A DNA stretch of 64,000 bases. It comes from Aurelia coerulea (taxonomy: Eukaryota > Cnidaria > Scyphozoa > Semaeostomeae > Ulmaridae). Position 1 is the first letter of the stretch. Each line of letters begins with the position of its first letter. This document shows, piece by piece, positions 1 to 13,318 of this stretch. The notes under the pieces are model-generated. The model saw only the letters and a program-made list of their open reading frames with translations. It searched no databases and had not been told where the DNA came from. A program made the translations under genes and the position numbers. The DNA is taken from positions 13,525,484 to 13,589,483 of the forward strand of contig CM076951.1 in NCBI GenBank assembly GCA_039566865.1, written 5' to 3'.

Positions 1-1353
1 CACAAAGATTGGCATTCAATCAATCAATAAATCAATAGTCAAACGATAATAGTAAAGTTATCACTCACGTTTCTGTATTGTTCCCACCTCGTGATCACCT
101 ACAAACTTAAAGTGCCTATGACACCAATTCAGATTTTTTGGTCAAGTGTAAAATCAGGATCGATAATTAATAAAAACTGGTTTCAACCTCATCAACACCT
201 CCAATTATTCCGCAAAAGCCCCCTGAAAGCCCCCCACTTTTGAAAAATGACGCGCGGCGCGGAGGCTGGGTCGAGCCTCCTTGTTACGTCAAAGTAGCAA
301 CGCGTGCTTCTCCCATGCTTGATCAGACAGTGGAAGTTGTTGATTGTTGATTGTTTGCCTTGTGAAATTAATGTTGAAATGTCGACTAGGACTTCTGATT
401 CGGATTGGGAGGACATCACTTCAGGATCAGAAGAGAGTATTACCCCAGACGAAGAAGAAGAAAGAGGGCAAGAAGGTATTGGGGGACATGCAGGCGCAGT
501 AGGATTTTATGGGGGCAATGAGCTACAGCCTTACCAAGATGAACCCGAGGCAGACGATGAATGGATCACTCGATATGAGCAGGAATTAGCTGAGGAATTG
601 GCAAGAAATATGGAGATGGAAGAACGGCTGGATGGCAGGAGAGAGATATCGACATGGTCAGTAAACCAATACTTTTTATGTTTGTTTCTCAAAATGTTTT
701 CACGGCTAGGGTTAGCAGCAAAGCAGCACAACGTGTTAGGCCACACCAAAGCACCTCCCTCCCGGCCCGGGTTCTGTTTTGTTGTCACTTCGAACTTGCT
801 TCTCGTGTGATCCTAGCTTATAACTCTTACTAAAGTGGTCATGGCCAATGTAGTTCGTAGCAATTTATTATTCTGCTGCATAATTTAAGGCCCATTTGCC
901 AAGTTTCAGCACCTGCTCACCTACATGTGTGCCAAAGTGTTGGGCAAAATAAGATAGACTAGTGCGATATTTTTCAAAAAAGCATAGCATTGCTAAGAAG
1001 AAAGTTTTTACAAACAATTGTGTTTTAACACCAGGTAACTGTATTTTTGTTTTTATTTGAAGGTGTAAATGTGGAAACTGCAAAACAAACTTGTTGCAGA
1101 ATGCAAAGGAATGCAACTGCTGTGTTGAGATGGAAGCATGCCAGAAGGCTCTTACCGATGCAGTAGTTCTCGAGGAGGCTGGTGATCTGACATGTATCAC
1201 CCAGCACCCATGATTTAAAGTGAATTGCCTGGAGAGATGGGCATTGCGGTTTTCCTCTGACAGATATGTCACAAAGGATTTTAGGAAATACAAACAACTT
1301 GGAACAGAACAAAAGTAAGAGCCATCTCATATATAGTCATATAGTAATGCTTA

Positions 1354-1974
1354 TACCGGGTGACCCAGAAAAAAGTGACCCAACGCAATCTGTTACAGAA
1401 AATTAAGTAAGTGGCCGATTGAAATATTTCGAACGTTGTTGAGTTGCTAAAAAACTAGCCTATGCTATAAGTATTTTTCGCAATTTTTTTTGGCACGGTA
1501 AACTTCCAAAAATAAGGATTTCGAGGAAAAGTGCATGCCTGAAATTCTCAAAAAGTCGTCAAAAACAGGGGATTGATTTACAGCCATTCAGATCTTCAAA
1601 ACGACGAGGAGCGTGTTTCGTTTCAACCTGGGAATAGGCAACCCAGTCGGAAGTCTGCAGAGCAAGTTTATAGTCCTTAGGTACTTAAAGATATTCTCAG
1701 GCAAAATGAAACACGCTCCTCGTTGTTTTGAAGACCTGAAATGGCTTCAAATCGATCCCCTGTTTTTGACGCCTTTTTGAGGATTTCAAGCCTGCCCTTT
1801 TCCTCTAAATCCTTAATTTGGGAACTTTATCGTGCCCAAAAAAATTGCAAAAAATACTCATAATGTAGGCTAGTCTTTTAGCGACAGAACAACGCTTGAA
1901 ATATTTCGATCGGCCACTTACTTTTTTTTCTATAACAGATTGCGTTGGGTCACTTTTTTCTGGGTCACCCGGTA
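1354..1974. mobile_element. TA-flanked foldback MITE, copy 1
   Basis: The element starts TACCGGGTGACCCAGAAAAA and ends with the inverse, TCTGGGTCACCCGGTA, giving a TA target duplication as in Tc1/mariner-type elements. The inverted arms are long (about 300 bp each), so the whole element can fold back. It has no coding capacity and sits in the second intron of the P2X7-domain gene. Two relatives are at 19538-20246 and 25336-25957. Confidence 0.8.
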
Positions 1975-2098
1975 CATGGATTTACTTTACCTTACTAGCA
2001 TCTGCTATGAAACTTAGTCCCTATATTTTAGCAAAGAAAATCAAATGCAAAACTAATTATGACTCCTTGCAGATCTTGCCTAACCTGTCTCTAACATG

Positions 2099-2469
2099 TA
2101 CACACATTTTTTATGAGAAACTCAACTCTCAGATTGCCCAAAAACTAAGAAACTTCAGTATTGGGAAACTATAGCCAACAAAATTATCTATTTTGATAAA
2201 GGAATAATTCTTGTCTTTGTTTTTACTACATTTTCATTGCTTTCCTGTATCATATTAATGGCAAGGCAGTGAGAACTGTCATTGGAAAGACGTTAAAAAG
2301 TTAGCTTTGAAATGTTCATTATGGCACAAGAAGAAAGTGTAAAGACTATTTTGGAACTTTCGTGTAAAGACTATTTTGGAACTTTCAATAAACTTGTAAG
2401 GAACTTTAGGAAACTTTCAGTACTGGCTCAAATTCTCAGTCTCTTATAAAAATACTACAGAGTATGTGT
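2099..2469. mobile_element. MITE with ACACATATTTTTTATAAGAAAC-type ends, copy 1
   Basis: Ends resemble TACACACATTTTTTATGAGA on the left and TATGTGT on the right. Inside is the family signature of repeated AAGAAAC motifs, a CTCAACTCTCAGAT segment and CAGTACTGG near the right end. It is the second transposon in the same intron. Other copies occur at 3309, 15163, 29653 and 33629, and as fragments near 34862 and 50455. Confidence 0.6.
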
Positions 2470-2793
2470 CTGAAGAAGAAGTAAATATCTGAGAAAATCC
2501 AGATGATGCAGATACTTTTTGTAGAATTTTACAGATTTACTATGTTGTCTTCCTAGATTCCTGCGAAGTGTTGCATATCGGCAGTTCACACAGATGGTGT
2601 ATGGGAAACTTGGAAAAAGAAGAAAACCACTGCCTGCATGTGCCTATACAGCCATACGAGAGAAATTTCCTCCAGATGGAGAACTTACCGGTTATGAGGA
2701 AGATTCTGACTAATATAATGACATTTTGATGAAGCCAACCATCACATTTGCTAAAGTCAGACTTCAATTTACAACTTAATCAAAAGTCTGAAA

Positions 2794-2799
2794 AATAAA
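2794..2799 (+). terminator. Poly(A) signal of the P2X7-domain gene
   Basis: Canonical AATAAA lies 81 bases after the TAA stop of the third exon, followed by T-rich sequence. This supports the position of the gene end. Confidence 0.6.
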
Positions 2800-2813
2800 G
2801 ATTCTTTTGTGGA

Positions 2814-3308
2814 TTAGCTACAGTCTTCAGGGGGCTAATCTTGCAAAACTTTTTAAATTATTTTATTCAGATACTTCTTCCTGATATGGAAGTTGTAATG
2901 TAAAACCCTCAACAAATTTTAGCACTGTCTTGTGCAATTGTATTTTCAAAGAGACCGAAAGATATGTGAACAGAACAGAACAAAGCAGATACTGCAGGAT
3001 GTGAAATGTCATTTCATGAGCAGTTTATTTCTCTTGCAACTTCATGTTTTCTTTTTGGGCACCAGTCAACATCCCTATGACCCTTCATTGGCTGTTTGCA
3101 TGTCTTGCAACGCTTTGGCTTTCTAGCAATGTTGTCACCAGGGGCAATGGACTCAGCTGCTTCAACCTCAGCAACTGAAAATTAAAATAAAATTACTCCA
3201 ATGTACTTGTGCAACCATACAGTATTTCATTCCTACTCAATATCATTTGGGTAATAAAAATTACAGGATTCTTTCTTGACAGGGAACAATTTCTGGTCTT
3301 TTGAGATG
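2814..3308. other. Unassigned intergenic stretch
   Basis: About 0.5 kb between the poly(A) signal and the next MITE. I see no coding signature, RNA gene or repeat that I can name. Confidence 0.4.
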
Positions 3309-3692
3309 TACATGTACAGTATGTTGTTCATAAGAAACTGCCCATAAGAAACTCAACCCTCAGATCAGCAAAAAATTAAGAAACTCCCGTACTGGGAAAA
3401 TATACTTTAAGAAACTATTTATTTTAATAAAGGAAATTCTCAACTTATCTTTTATTTATTTTCACTTGTTTTGTGTGTCATATTACTTGTAGGGTACTTG
3501 AAAAATATCTAAACATTGGAAAGGCTTAAAAACCTTTTTTTGAAATATTCACAAGGGCACAGGTAGTGAACATGAAGATTGTCATGGATACTAAGAAATT
3601 CGTAAGAAACTCTTGAGTACTCAAAATCTGATAATTTTAAGAAACTTTCAGTACTGGCCCAAATTCTTAGTTTTCTATAAAAAATATGTGTA
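3309..3692. mobile_element. MITE with ATAAGAAAC-type ends, copy 2
   Basis: Same layout as the copy at 2099: CCATAAGAAACTCAACCCTC near the left end, GTACTGG close to it, and TACTGGCCCAAATTCTTAG followed by TATAAAAAATATGTGTA at the right end. Non-coding. Confidence 0.65.
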
Positions 3693-3810
3693 TGTATATA
3701 TGATAAATGAGTTCTATTGATAATGCCATGATGTAAATTTTATCAAAAACTTTGAATCCAAGTTCTCTCACAGTCACTGCATTGTTTCAGGACCATGCAT
3801 TCATGAAATC

Positions 3811-6800
3811 TACGCAATTTTGCGTATGTTATAAAAGTTAAAATCACCTGAAACCACCTGAAATCACCTGAAATCACCTGAAACCACCTGAAATCATCTG
3901 CAAATCATCTGAAACCGCCTGTAAATCACCTGCAAATCACCTGCAATCGCCTGTCATTGTTTTGATGAATAGGAAAAAGTCTTATTGTCTTCAACTTTGA
4001 TCAGTAACACCTAAAAAGGCAAATAATCCTACTGGTGTGATCGGTAGTTCTTAGGTCTCACGCCTTTTGTCTCACTCAGATTGCTTTTTGGTCTCATTGG
4101 GCTGATTTTAGTATTTTATCTAAATTGTATAAAAGCTAAGCTAGGTCCACACCTATCCGGATATTTTTGAAAAGTTCTATGCTCCATATAAATTTTAAGA
4201 CGCATGAGATATTCCCAGTTATCGCAACAACAACAACAACAACAACATTTGTATGGCGATAACTACGAACTGGTTAGACTAATTCCAAAAATGTCTCCTG
4301 TTTGCCCCCCCCCCCCCTGCAGACTTGTCGCTACAACACAGAAGCTATATTCAACAACAACCAACAACAACAGCGAAAGTTAGAGGGACTTATGCAATGA
4401 GTCTATGAACTTGTATTATCAGTCTAATATATTTATAGGCCTATCCATATAAAAGATCTGCATTCCGCATCCACACGAAGAGCATCTTTGAAATTGTCCA
4501 CACGAAAACCCTGCGATACTTGAAACTGGGTGACCGAAAACGCCGTCCACTTGTGGGCGTGAAACCAAAACGGCTAAAAAAGATGCGTTTTCAAAAATAT
4601 CCAGATGCGTGGCGTGTGGAACAAACCGAGACTGAAATGACGCAAAATTTGAGACCGAGTTCGAGACTGCGACTCACAGTCAAGATATAGGGAATTTGTA
4701 TTTAAGTGTCATGGCCGCCACAAAGCTTATGTTTCGAATACACGTTTTTTATAACAAACTTCGATCAACACTTAACACTAAAAGTTTCTTAATTTCGCAT
4801 GAAAATTTCGGTGTCTTAGCTACTTTTCTTGTTTATTTCGTATGACACTGGTCACAGCAAATCTTTACATAAAATCCAAAAGAGACACAAACCAGAATTA
4901 AAGAACAGTTGATGATTTTAAGTTAGCCAATCAAAGAACACGTAGTTTCAACAACATTTTCTTGAAGTCAGAAAAAATATTGTCTCGGAGATTTGCTACG
5001 AACAGCGTGAGAAGAAAATATTTTAGGAAGCTTGTCCACTGTTTAGAGTATGGGTTGGTTGGGCCTGTTAACTTTTATGTTTGAAATCATAGACTCTGGT
5101 CATATAGAAAATTGATGGTATGATATAATAAAGAAAGGGGAAAATGAACTTGAACTGAAACACTTTATAACAGAAGTTGTTCGCACCATAACGCAACCTT
5201 ACAGCTCTTCCGATGTTGTGACAAAATTTATAAAAAAATTAGTACTACGATGACCAAAAATTTAAGGAAACTATGCTCAAAACCAGTGAACCCTATTTTA
5301 ACCGGGGGGGGGGGCCTTTTTCGCCCCCCCCCCCCTATCGGAATTTGTTTAATAGCTCCCAAACGATGCTACCTACAGTGCTGAAACTCCTTGACTTTCC
5401 CTGAAATTTAGTTGGCAATCAGAAAATAGAAATTTCAATACATATTGTTTGACCACGTGACCACCACATGCCCATATTTGGAGAGTGGTCACAAAGAAAT
5501 TCTTTAAAACGGCTCTAATTTCTTCCTTTGTAACTAAATCTCAACAATATATATACCATTCGATTTGTCTCAATGAGTACTTTCATTTGATATATAATTT
5601 ATTCATATTTGCTGACATCAGCAGTTTATTATTTCTATGACGTCATCAATCTTTATGACGTCATATTCCTAATAAATAAGTAATTTTTTCATGTAAAACT
5701 GATGGAATGACTTCAAATATCGATGAAGGTACTTGATTTCACCAATAATATGCGAAATTAATGATTTTAAATCATAATTATTGAGCTAACAATTTCGCAT
5801 TGAATCAAATTTTCATTATTTAATTAGTTAATTTATTAGAAACCACAAATATCCATAGGAAACCATATAAAACTACAAAGTAATGGTGTCAAGCAGGTAT
5901 TTGGATGGTTTTTTGCCAATTTTATCTAGCTATTTGCTAATAATGGGCCCTTTTCTGCGAATAGCTCGATTTTCTCAAAATTTGCTGTTTTTGGTTGCCT
6001 AGCAACCAGTCACGTGACTATTAATTGATTGATGCTATTTTTAGATTCTCCTTTGTTCAATTATGACACAGTGCAAGTTTCATTGTCATAGCTGTTATAC
6101 TTTCGGAGAAAAACAGGGGGGGGGGGGGGGCGAAAAACGCCCCCCCCGGTAGAAAATCACTTTTTTTTTACCCGGTTAAAATAGGGTTAAGAAACTCTAA
6201 CATTTTATTTCTGTATGTCTCTCTTATATTCTGCGTCTCTCTAATAAAGGTACCTTTTAACTGCAAAAATTGGTAAATTTTTGCCTCAATGTGCATGGCA
6301 GTGTCAATGCGAAATGGAAGCTCTTTGTCGAGAAGAAGGCTTGACTTCGAACAATACCGCAAATTTAGGCCCAAAAATAAGAAACTTATCAAGCAAACTG
6401 CCAGGTACTAAAACATGCGAAATTAAGAAACTTTTACTACTAAATGTTGATCGAAGTTTGTCATAAAAAAACGTGTATTCGAAACATAAGCTTCGTGGCG
6501 GCCATGACACTTGAATGCAAATTCCCTATATCTTGACTGTGAGTCGCAGGCTCGAACTCGGTCTCAAACTTTGAATGATTTCGGTGTCGGTTTGGTCCAT
6601 ACGCCAAAAATCTGGATATTTTTGAAAACGCATCTTTTTTAGCCGTTTTGGTTTCACGCCCATAAGTGGACAGCGTTTTCGGTCACCCATGACCCAGTTT
6701 CAAGTATCGCAGGGTTTTTGGTGTGGACAATTTCAAAGATGCTCCTCGTGTGGATGCGGAATGCAGATCTTTTATATGGATAGTCCTATAAATATATTAG

Positions 6801-7390
6801 ACTGATAATACAAGTTCGTAGACTCATTACATAAGTCCCTCTAACTTTCGCTGTTGTTGTTGTTGAATATAGCTTCTGTGTTGTAGCGACAAGTCTGCAG
6901 GGGGGGGGGCAAACAAGAGACATTTTTGGAATTAGTCTAACCAGTTCGTAGTTATCGCCATACAAATGTTGTTGTTGTTGTTGTTGTTGTTATGATAACT
7001 GGGAATATCTCGTGAGTCTTGAAATTTATATGGAGCATAGAACTTTTCAAAAATATCCGGATAGGTGTGGACCTAGCTTAGCTTTTATACAATTTAGATA
7101 AAATACTAAAATCAGCCCAATGAGACCAAAAAGCAATTTGAATGAGACAAAAAGCGTGAGACCTAAGAACTACCAATCACACCAGTAGGATTATTTGCCT
7201 TTTTAGGTGTTAATGATCAAAGTTGAAGACAATAAGACTTTTTCCCATTCATCAAAACAATGACAGGCGATTGCAGGTGATTTGGAGGTGATTTACAGGC
7301 GGTTTCAGATGATTTGCAGACGATTTCAGGTGGTTTCAGGTGATTTCAGGTGATTTTAACTTTTATAACATACGCGCAATTTTGACATCT
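3811..7390. mobile_element. 3.6-kb foldback element with about 1-kb inverted arms
   Basis: The left arm (about 3811-4810) and the right arm (about 6405-7390) are inverse copies. Shared landmarks in order are: a 10-bp repeat block built on AAATCACCTG (3841-3960, and its inverse 7262-7360), a (CAA)n run (near 4225, inverse near 6965), a C-tract and PstI-like CTGCAG (near 4310, inverse near 6895), and ACACGTTTTTTATAACAAAC (near 4741, inverse near 6455). No transposase frame is visible. The middle contains a separate TTAA-flanked element. Confidence 0.75.
5287..6190. mobile_element. TTAA-flanked piggyBac-like nonautonomous element, copy 1
   Basis: Ends are CCCTATTTTAACCGGG and its inverse CCCGGTTAAAATAGGG. 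The right flank is TTAA; the left flank is TGAA, a one-base change. CCCT ends on a TTAA target are typical of piggyBac. Just inside each end is a run of G then C (or the reverse) spaced by TTTTTCG, able to form a very GC-rich hairpin in an AT-rich body. No coding frame. A reverse-oriented copy is at 60052-60950. Confidence 0.75.
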
Positions 7391-10300
7391 ATACGCAATT
7401 GAGGGAGGGTGAGTCTGGGTTATTTTTTGTGGATGTGATAAATGTATGGCCCCTTCTTCAAATTAAATTTTATACTGTACCTGGAGTGGTTGGTGGTATA
7501 TTTTCAATTGTCATGTTTCATCTAGATAATGCCTTATTTACTGCTTCATCCTTGGAATGTTTATTCAGTGAGCTGCTGACAGGCTTTGGTGTCATTGCTT
7601 TTAATTGATCTGCGGCAACTTTAAGGTCAGCACTACTAGCATTGCAAATTGCGGCATAAAGTTCTTGAACATAATCTACAAGGTAAAACATCAGTATGGA
7701 ACAAAACAACTTTTCACAAAAGTGCTGGGGATGTAAATGTTTGCAAACGTTGGCTATTGTTTTCCTAACAGGTGTTGGAGCATATTCCTAACTCTTGCTT
7801 TAAAGTCCTGACATTTTCAATGCATTCTAATTTCATTGCAAATTTAAGAACCTTTTGAAAGGTAATCACATGGTTTTGCTGTACATATGTTATCACTATA
7901 GCAAACCAACACTGAATAAAGATCAAATATATACCTCTCTTGTGAAAGCAGGGCTGGACTTGCAACATGTTCTCTCTCGTTAGCACAAGGTGCAAAAGAA
8001 AGAGGGAGAAATGACAGGCAAAGAGAGACAGGGAGACTTGCAGGATTAGGAAATTGAAAACAAGACTCTTTTTGTCCACAGGCAGAGAGTTGACTAAATT
8101 AAATCAAACTATCCACTTCTTTGTGTAAGGGTATTTATTTTTGTTTCTCAATTTAACAAGTCTCTCTCTCCTTCCTTCCCCATTTCACCCTCCTCACATT
8201 GTACATCTTACAAGAGGGACCTTATGAAGTCCACGTTAACGCCTGAACATACCAAAGTTTTGTACAACACGAACATCACGAACAGAAGCTTGGCCATTCA
8301 TAAACTTTGGATATTTGATTGACATTTGTTGGGTACCATCTTCAAGTTGTTTTACTTCTCTATGCAGATTAAAATTGAAGTGAATTGCCGCAAGTGCATG
8401 CCTTGGGAAGATAAAATAATGTTTTAATTGCTGCAGTGAAAATGTTGGCATGTACATTACATGTTACACAGTATCACACATCTGTTTGGTGCTGCAACTT
8501 CTTTGTTAATGGAGAAAAATGACTGCTTTCATTGCCATAACAGATATATTTTACAAGATATACTGTAACAGGATCATTCATTCAGTTACGGACCCAAAAA
8601 TAAAGCCGTTCTGTTGTCTGCAGTGAAAGCCTTCTGCTGAAGAAACCAAAGCAGAAATATTTCAGCATTATTATAAGTATAAAGTAACACATTTTTTATG
8701 TTCAATTACCTGCAGTACATTCCTGGAAATAAGTAGCAGATCATCTTTGGTGCAAATTGGTTCACTACAGAATGGAACCCTTCAATGCAGCTTGTTTGTG
8801 GCAGCGGAGAAGCTTGATTCAAACCATTCAAAAGTGGCTTCTTTGTCAAAACTTCAACTACCTTTTCATAGACATCTGAAGCTGAAAAAGCAAGTTTTTT
8901 TATAGTCTCAGCAAAGCAAATGTGAAGGAAAATGTGATTAAATACTGTTCCACTAACTTAAAAGATTGTTCCTAACAAACTTGGGCCCTTAGTAAATAAT
9001 GTAGTTTGCACAAACTTTGCAATCTGAGTCTGCAATGTGCAATAAGAATGCACATTGTTCTTTTGGAGTTTGCAAGTTTATAGGGAATTTGCACAAATTC
9101 ACGTGGTTACGTACTGTAAGCTTCAAAGAAACTGTTGGAAATTCGTTAAGTGCAAAATTCAAAACAAACGTTTCGTCTTAACTCTCTGCAAACTAAATGC
9201 AAACTCACTGCAAACCCCATGTTTACTATGGGGGTGAATATATACAGCATTCCATTGCATGTTACAGAACAACTTTAATTGTATCTAGAAGGAATATTTT
9301 CAATGCCATGTGGGACAGTCGTATGACTACTTACTTGGTTTGAACCATTGTTTGTAGGTTATATTTTCATCATGAGCACATTTATTGAAAACAGGGTCTT
9401 CAAGTTTGTCATGCTTGCTGGTCATGTGGCTCAGGAATGACTTGAATTTTGCTACAATAACACGCCCATTGCCATCATAGGTAGAGGGGGCACTCCAGTA
9501 GAGATGATTGATGCAGGGCTTTATCCATCCAGCAAGGTCTTCACATCCTTTTAGTTTGGGGATCTTATTTAGCACTTTCTGGATTTCTGTGAGAAATATT
9601 TCTTTGCTAAATGTTGCTTTAGAAAATGTAAGAACTTCACTAGAAACAACAGGTTTGTGTGGGTCAACTGTCAGTACAGTGGTAACCTCTATAGTTTTCT
9701 TTGATAACAGACCTTTTAGCTATTCTGAAAAGAATCAGAATCGAACAATATTTTGCTACGTTTTGCAGAATTTTCGAATGTGCACAATAGTGATAGAAGC
9801 TTTAACGCCACTCGATTGAACCTCGCGTTTAAAAATGTATAAAAATAACGCTTGATCCAGAACAGGCTCTTTGTAGAATAGCTGAAAGGTCTATTTCATT
9901 TGTCTTAAGTATGGGGTTTTCCAAAAAATAAGATATGGTAGAAATGAGAAATGCGAAGGTTAATGTATTGCTTACAGTATTTTTGTAATGCTGTTGTCTG
10001 TGGTTTTTAGAAAAAGGTTACAAAGTATATGCAATCAAGATGCCTCTAATCTATATGCATACATGGAGAGGCCCAGCCATCTCTAAGCAATACACCAACC
10101 CCCAATTTTGCAGTTACAGTCTAATATGGTGTCAAATATTTTGAACAAAATCTTACTCTTTTTTTAAATGCCAGAGATCAAAGTAATGCTTAATGTTTGG
10201 GAAAACTTCTCTCATATGCTTTGCTATTGACAGATGCCTGTCTGTGACAACTGCTGATATCAGTAGTCCACAATTCAGCACAAATTACATCAGGCGCGGT

Positions 10301-12424
10301 CTGGCCCGGGGGGCAAAGTGGCGATCGCCCCCCGGGCCCTCTGACATGTAAAGTTAAAAAAAAAATACGGGCCCTTTTCGCAAAAGTTGGAAGAGAACAT
10401 TTCTATAATTTGAATTAATGTGGAAGTTCATTATCACTTAGAAATGAAGCAATGGGGACTACAGATAAGTTCTTAATCTCTGCAGACAGTTTCAGAATAT
10501 TTCTCTGAAATTTGTCTTTCTGCTAAATTTGAATTGGCCTATAAAATAAAAGCAATTCAAAAGTGTTCTCTAATTAGCTGGTGTTAGTCATTGCAGGACC
10601 TCGAATAATACTGTAATACCTGCGGGTTACGTCAATATCACTCAATTCACTACAAATAGTTTCAGGGACTTCATTGCATGGAGTCCCCCTGCCCCCTTTC
10701 TGTCCCATAAACCTGTGAGGACCTGCAACCATAAGAGCTTAAATATAGAGTGCAGTCCTCCTGCCCCCCCCCCCCCCCATGGTTCCCATGACCAGAGTCC
10801 AGAAAAGTACCAAACCTTCCTCCGGTCAAAATTTTCTCCTACCAAAACCTTCCTCCAGTTTTTGGAATGTTATAGACTTACTACCTGAGTTTATGTTCTC
10901 TTCGGTACCTTTTTTAAAAAAGAATTGCAATACAGGACTCAGGTAGTAAATCTAAATGCACACTGAGGGGCAACAACAACAACAGCAACAACAACAAAAT
11001 AGCGATGATGGCCTAAATCAATCTGCATCAAAAAGGATTCCAGATGGGCTTGAGAATGATCTGGTTGCTTGTTAGACTCAGTTTTGGAAAACAGACTGCT
11101 CAAATTATTAATCCCCATAATAGCAAGGATTCAGAGCCATACAACTGAGAAGGAAGGAAAAGATTGACTCTTTCTGGAGTTCGAGTGGTGGCGATTGCAT
11201 CTCTTGCAAATATTTGGCAAGTGATCCACTTAATTTGTAATGTGAGAAATAAAGCCAAGCAAACAAAGATCTGTGGTAATAGGTGCACGTGAGGTGGACA
11301 GTGCTCGATGTATGTCTTGCATCTTTTTGCAGCATAAGAATTAAGATTTACTATTGGAATTTATTATTGGAAGTCCAAAATTTTGAAAACGAAAAGAGAG
11401 TCCAACTACAGAGTTTGAAGTTCGTTATAACATGAAACTGTGCTCGAAGTTTTGATTGAGGATTGGTAACTTGTAGCTGGAATTGCTGACTGCAACAAAT
11501 TCCAAAAACATTATGAAGACATCTCCACAAAACAAAAGGGTCAGGGAAGGGAGGTAATAACTGAAATCCAGGAAGGAACATTTTTCAACCTTGATTTGCC
11601 CACCAACCCAACTGGAACATTCTATGCAGCAACTATTTCTGGCATCATCTGTGACTATGGTGGTTGATATCACCCTGTGTCAAGAAGTTTGTAATGAAAC
11701 TTTCCTGATAAGCTTTGGAGACTTTGCAGAGTTAGTACATATTATTGAAAACACTCTCACTTTATTTGAGACATAAAATTGTGCCACACATGCAGCAAGT
11801 TGTAATGGGAAATATGTCAAGATTTTTCAAGCAGATATAGAAAATGAGTGGATATATGCTCTAAAGCTATTGCAAGGCAAATCATCTTGCCTATAGCTAA
11901 GCATAGTGAGTTTGACTCTGACTACATTGTGTATGACAGTTTCTTACAAAAATTATCTCAATTTGCATTGCGAGAAACAATTGCTTTCAGCTTCCTCCAA
12001 ATCTCCATTTTTCCAAACCTTCCTCCAAATTCTATTGTTTTACAAGCCTTCCTCCGGTCAATGACCGTGCGACCGTAATGTTTTCTGAACTCTGCCCATG
12101 ACCTCCGTATAGGTTTATGTGGAACCCCCATTGTAGCTACCATCGCATCAGCAAGGCATCTTTTAGGGAAATTTGACTAGTGGGCCAGACTAACAACGAG
12201 GGCCCACTTCCCGGGGCAAAAAGAGGTACGGGTTTTCCAAGCCAGACCCAAAACTCGTAGACCCAAAAGAACTTTGCGCAGAGTCGTAGACCCAGACCAA
12301 AACTCTTGGGCTTGACGAAGACCCAGAATATTGAAAGCAGTTTTGTGATAGGCCCGACATTTTACATGATTAGACCCAAAACGTCAAAATAGACTAAAAG
12401 TAGCATATTCCCAGTCAGATCTGT

Positions 12425-13135
12425 CACAAAACTATCAAGGTTTCCTTGTCGCTAATGAGGTAATAGCAAAGCATGATATTGGGAGATACATTCTAAGCCA
12501 AAGTAAAGGATCTTTCTTCAAAATTTTTCTCGTGCTCTGATTTATAGGACAACTGTCACAAAACTATCAAGGTTTCCTTGTCGCTAATGAGCTAATGGCA
12601 AGCATGATATCGGGAGATGCATTCTAAGCCAAAGTAAAGGATCTTTCTTAATTTTCCTCGTGTTCTGATTCATTGGATAACTGTCATAAAGCTATCAAAG
12701 TTTTCTTGTCCGCTAATGGCAAGCATGATGTATTCCAAGCCAAAGTATGGGATCTCTCTTTAAAATTTTTCTCGTGCTCTGATTTATAGGACAACTGTCA
12801 CAAAACTATCAAGGTTCCCTTGTCGCTAATGAGCTAATGACAAGCATGATATCGGGAGAAGCATTCTAAGCCAAAGTAAAGGATCTTTCTTCCAAAATTT
12901 TCCTCATGCTCTGATTCATAGCATAACTGTCACAAAACTATCAAAGTTTTCTTGTCGCTAATGGTAAGCATGATATTGGGAGATGCATTTCTAAGCCAAA
13001 GCAAAGAATCTTTCTCCATAAATTTTCCTCTTGCTCTGATTCATTGGATAACTGTCATAAAACTATCAAAGTTTTCTTGTCGCTAATGGCAAGCATGATA
13101 TTGGGTGATGCATTCTAAGCCAAAGTAAAGGTCGT
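12425..13135. repeat. Minisatellite, unit about 110-130 bp, about six copies
   Basis: Each unit holds CTGTCACAAAACTATCAAGG, TTCCTTGTCGCTAATG, GCATGATATTGGGAGAT and TTCTAAGCCAAAGTAAAGGA. Units start near 12420, 12547, 12678, 12793, 12923 and 13046. Copies differ by small deletions and substitutions. The array lies wholly inside the hAT-like element. Confidence 0.85.
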
Positions 13136-13318
13136 GGCCCCAAAAATTTTCCAGGGGGCGAATGCGAATTTCGTTCCGACGGGCCTGGTCAATTCAATGT
13201 AGAGATTGCAGATACTACGATAAGAAATTAGCGTTGAGAGCGACTAGTGTCATTACTCTTATTTGCCACACTGGCTTTTATTATCATTTCTAAAGAAATT
13301 GTATTTTGGAGCCATGAA

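Larger units (their letters stand above)
379..2713 (+). pseudogene. P2X7 C-terminal-domain protein, three exons, one in-frame TGA
   Basis: Exons 379-656, 1063-1314 and 2557-2713 join in phase with GT-AG introns (donors GTCAGT and GTAAGA). The predicted product is about 228 residues: an acidic N-terminal segment (MSTRTSDSDWEDITSGSEES), then a Cys-rich domain that starts across the first junction with WCKCGNC, continues with CNCCVEMEAC, CLERWALRF and AYRQF, and ends with a basic segment, PACAYTAIREKFP and an acidic tail before TAA. This order matches the intracellular C-terminal domain of P2X7 receptors, a zinc-binding Cys-rich module that also occurs as small stand-alone proteins in invertebrates. 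No P2X channel segments are present. Codon 143 (1211-1213) is TGA, within HP-stop-F where the family usually has Gly; the frame is intact on both sides. It is therefore a recent pseudogene, a polymorphic null, or a sequencing error. Function of stand-alone copies is not known to me. ATG 379 is the first in-frame start that leads into the acidic segment. Confidence 0.8.

Noticed and set aside
11100..11780. Short frames on both strands inside the hAT-like element as transposase remnants
   Set aside because: No hAT motif in any of them; reading frames are short and overlap on both strands.
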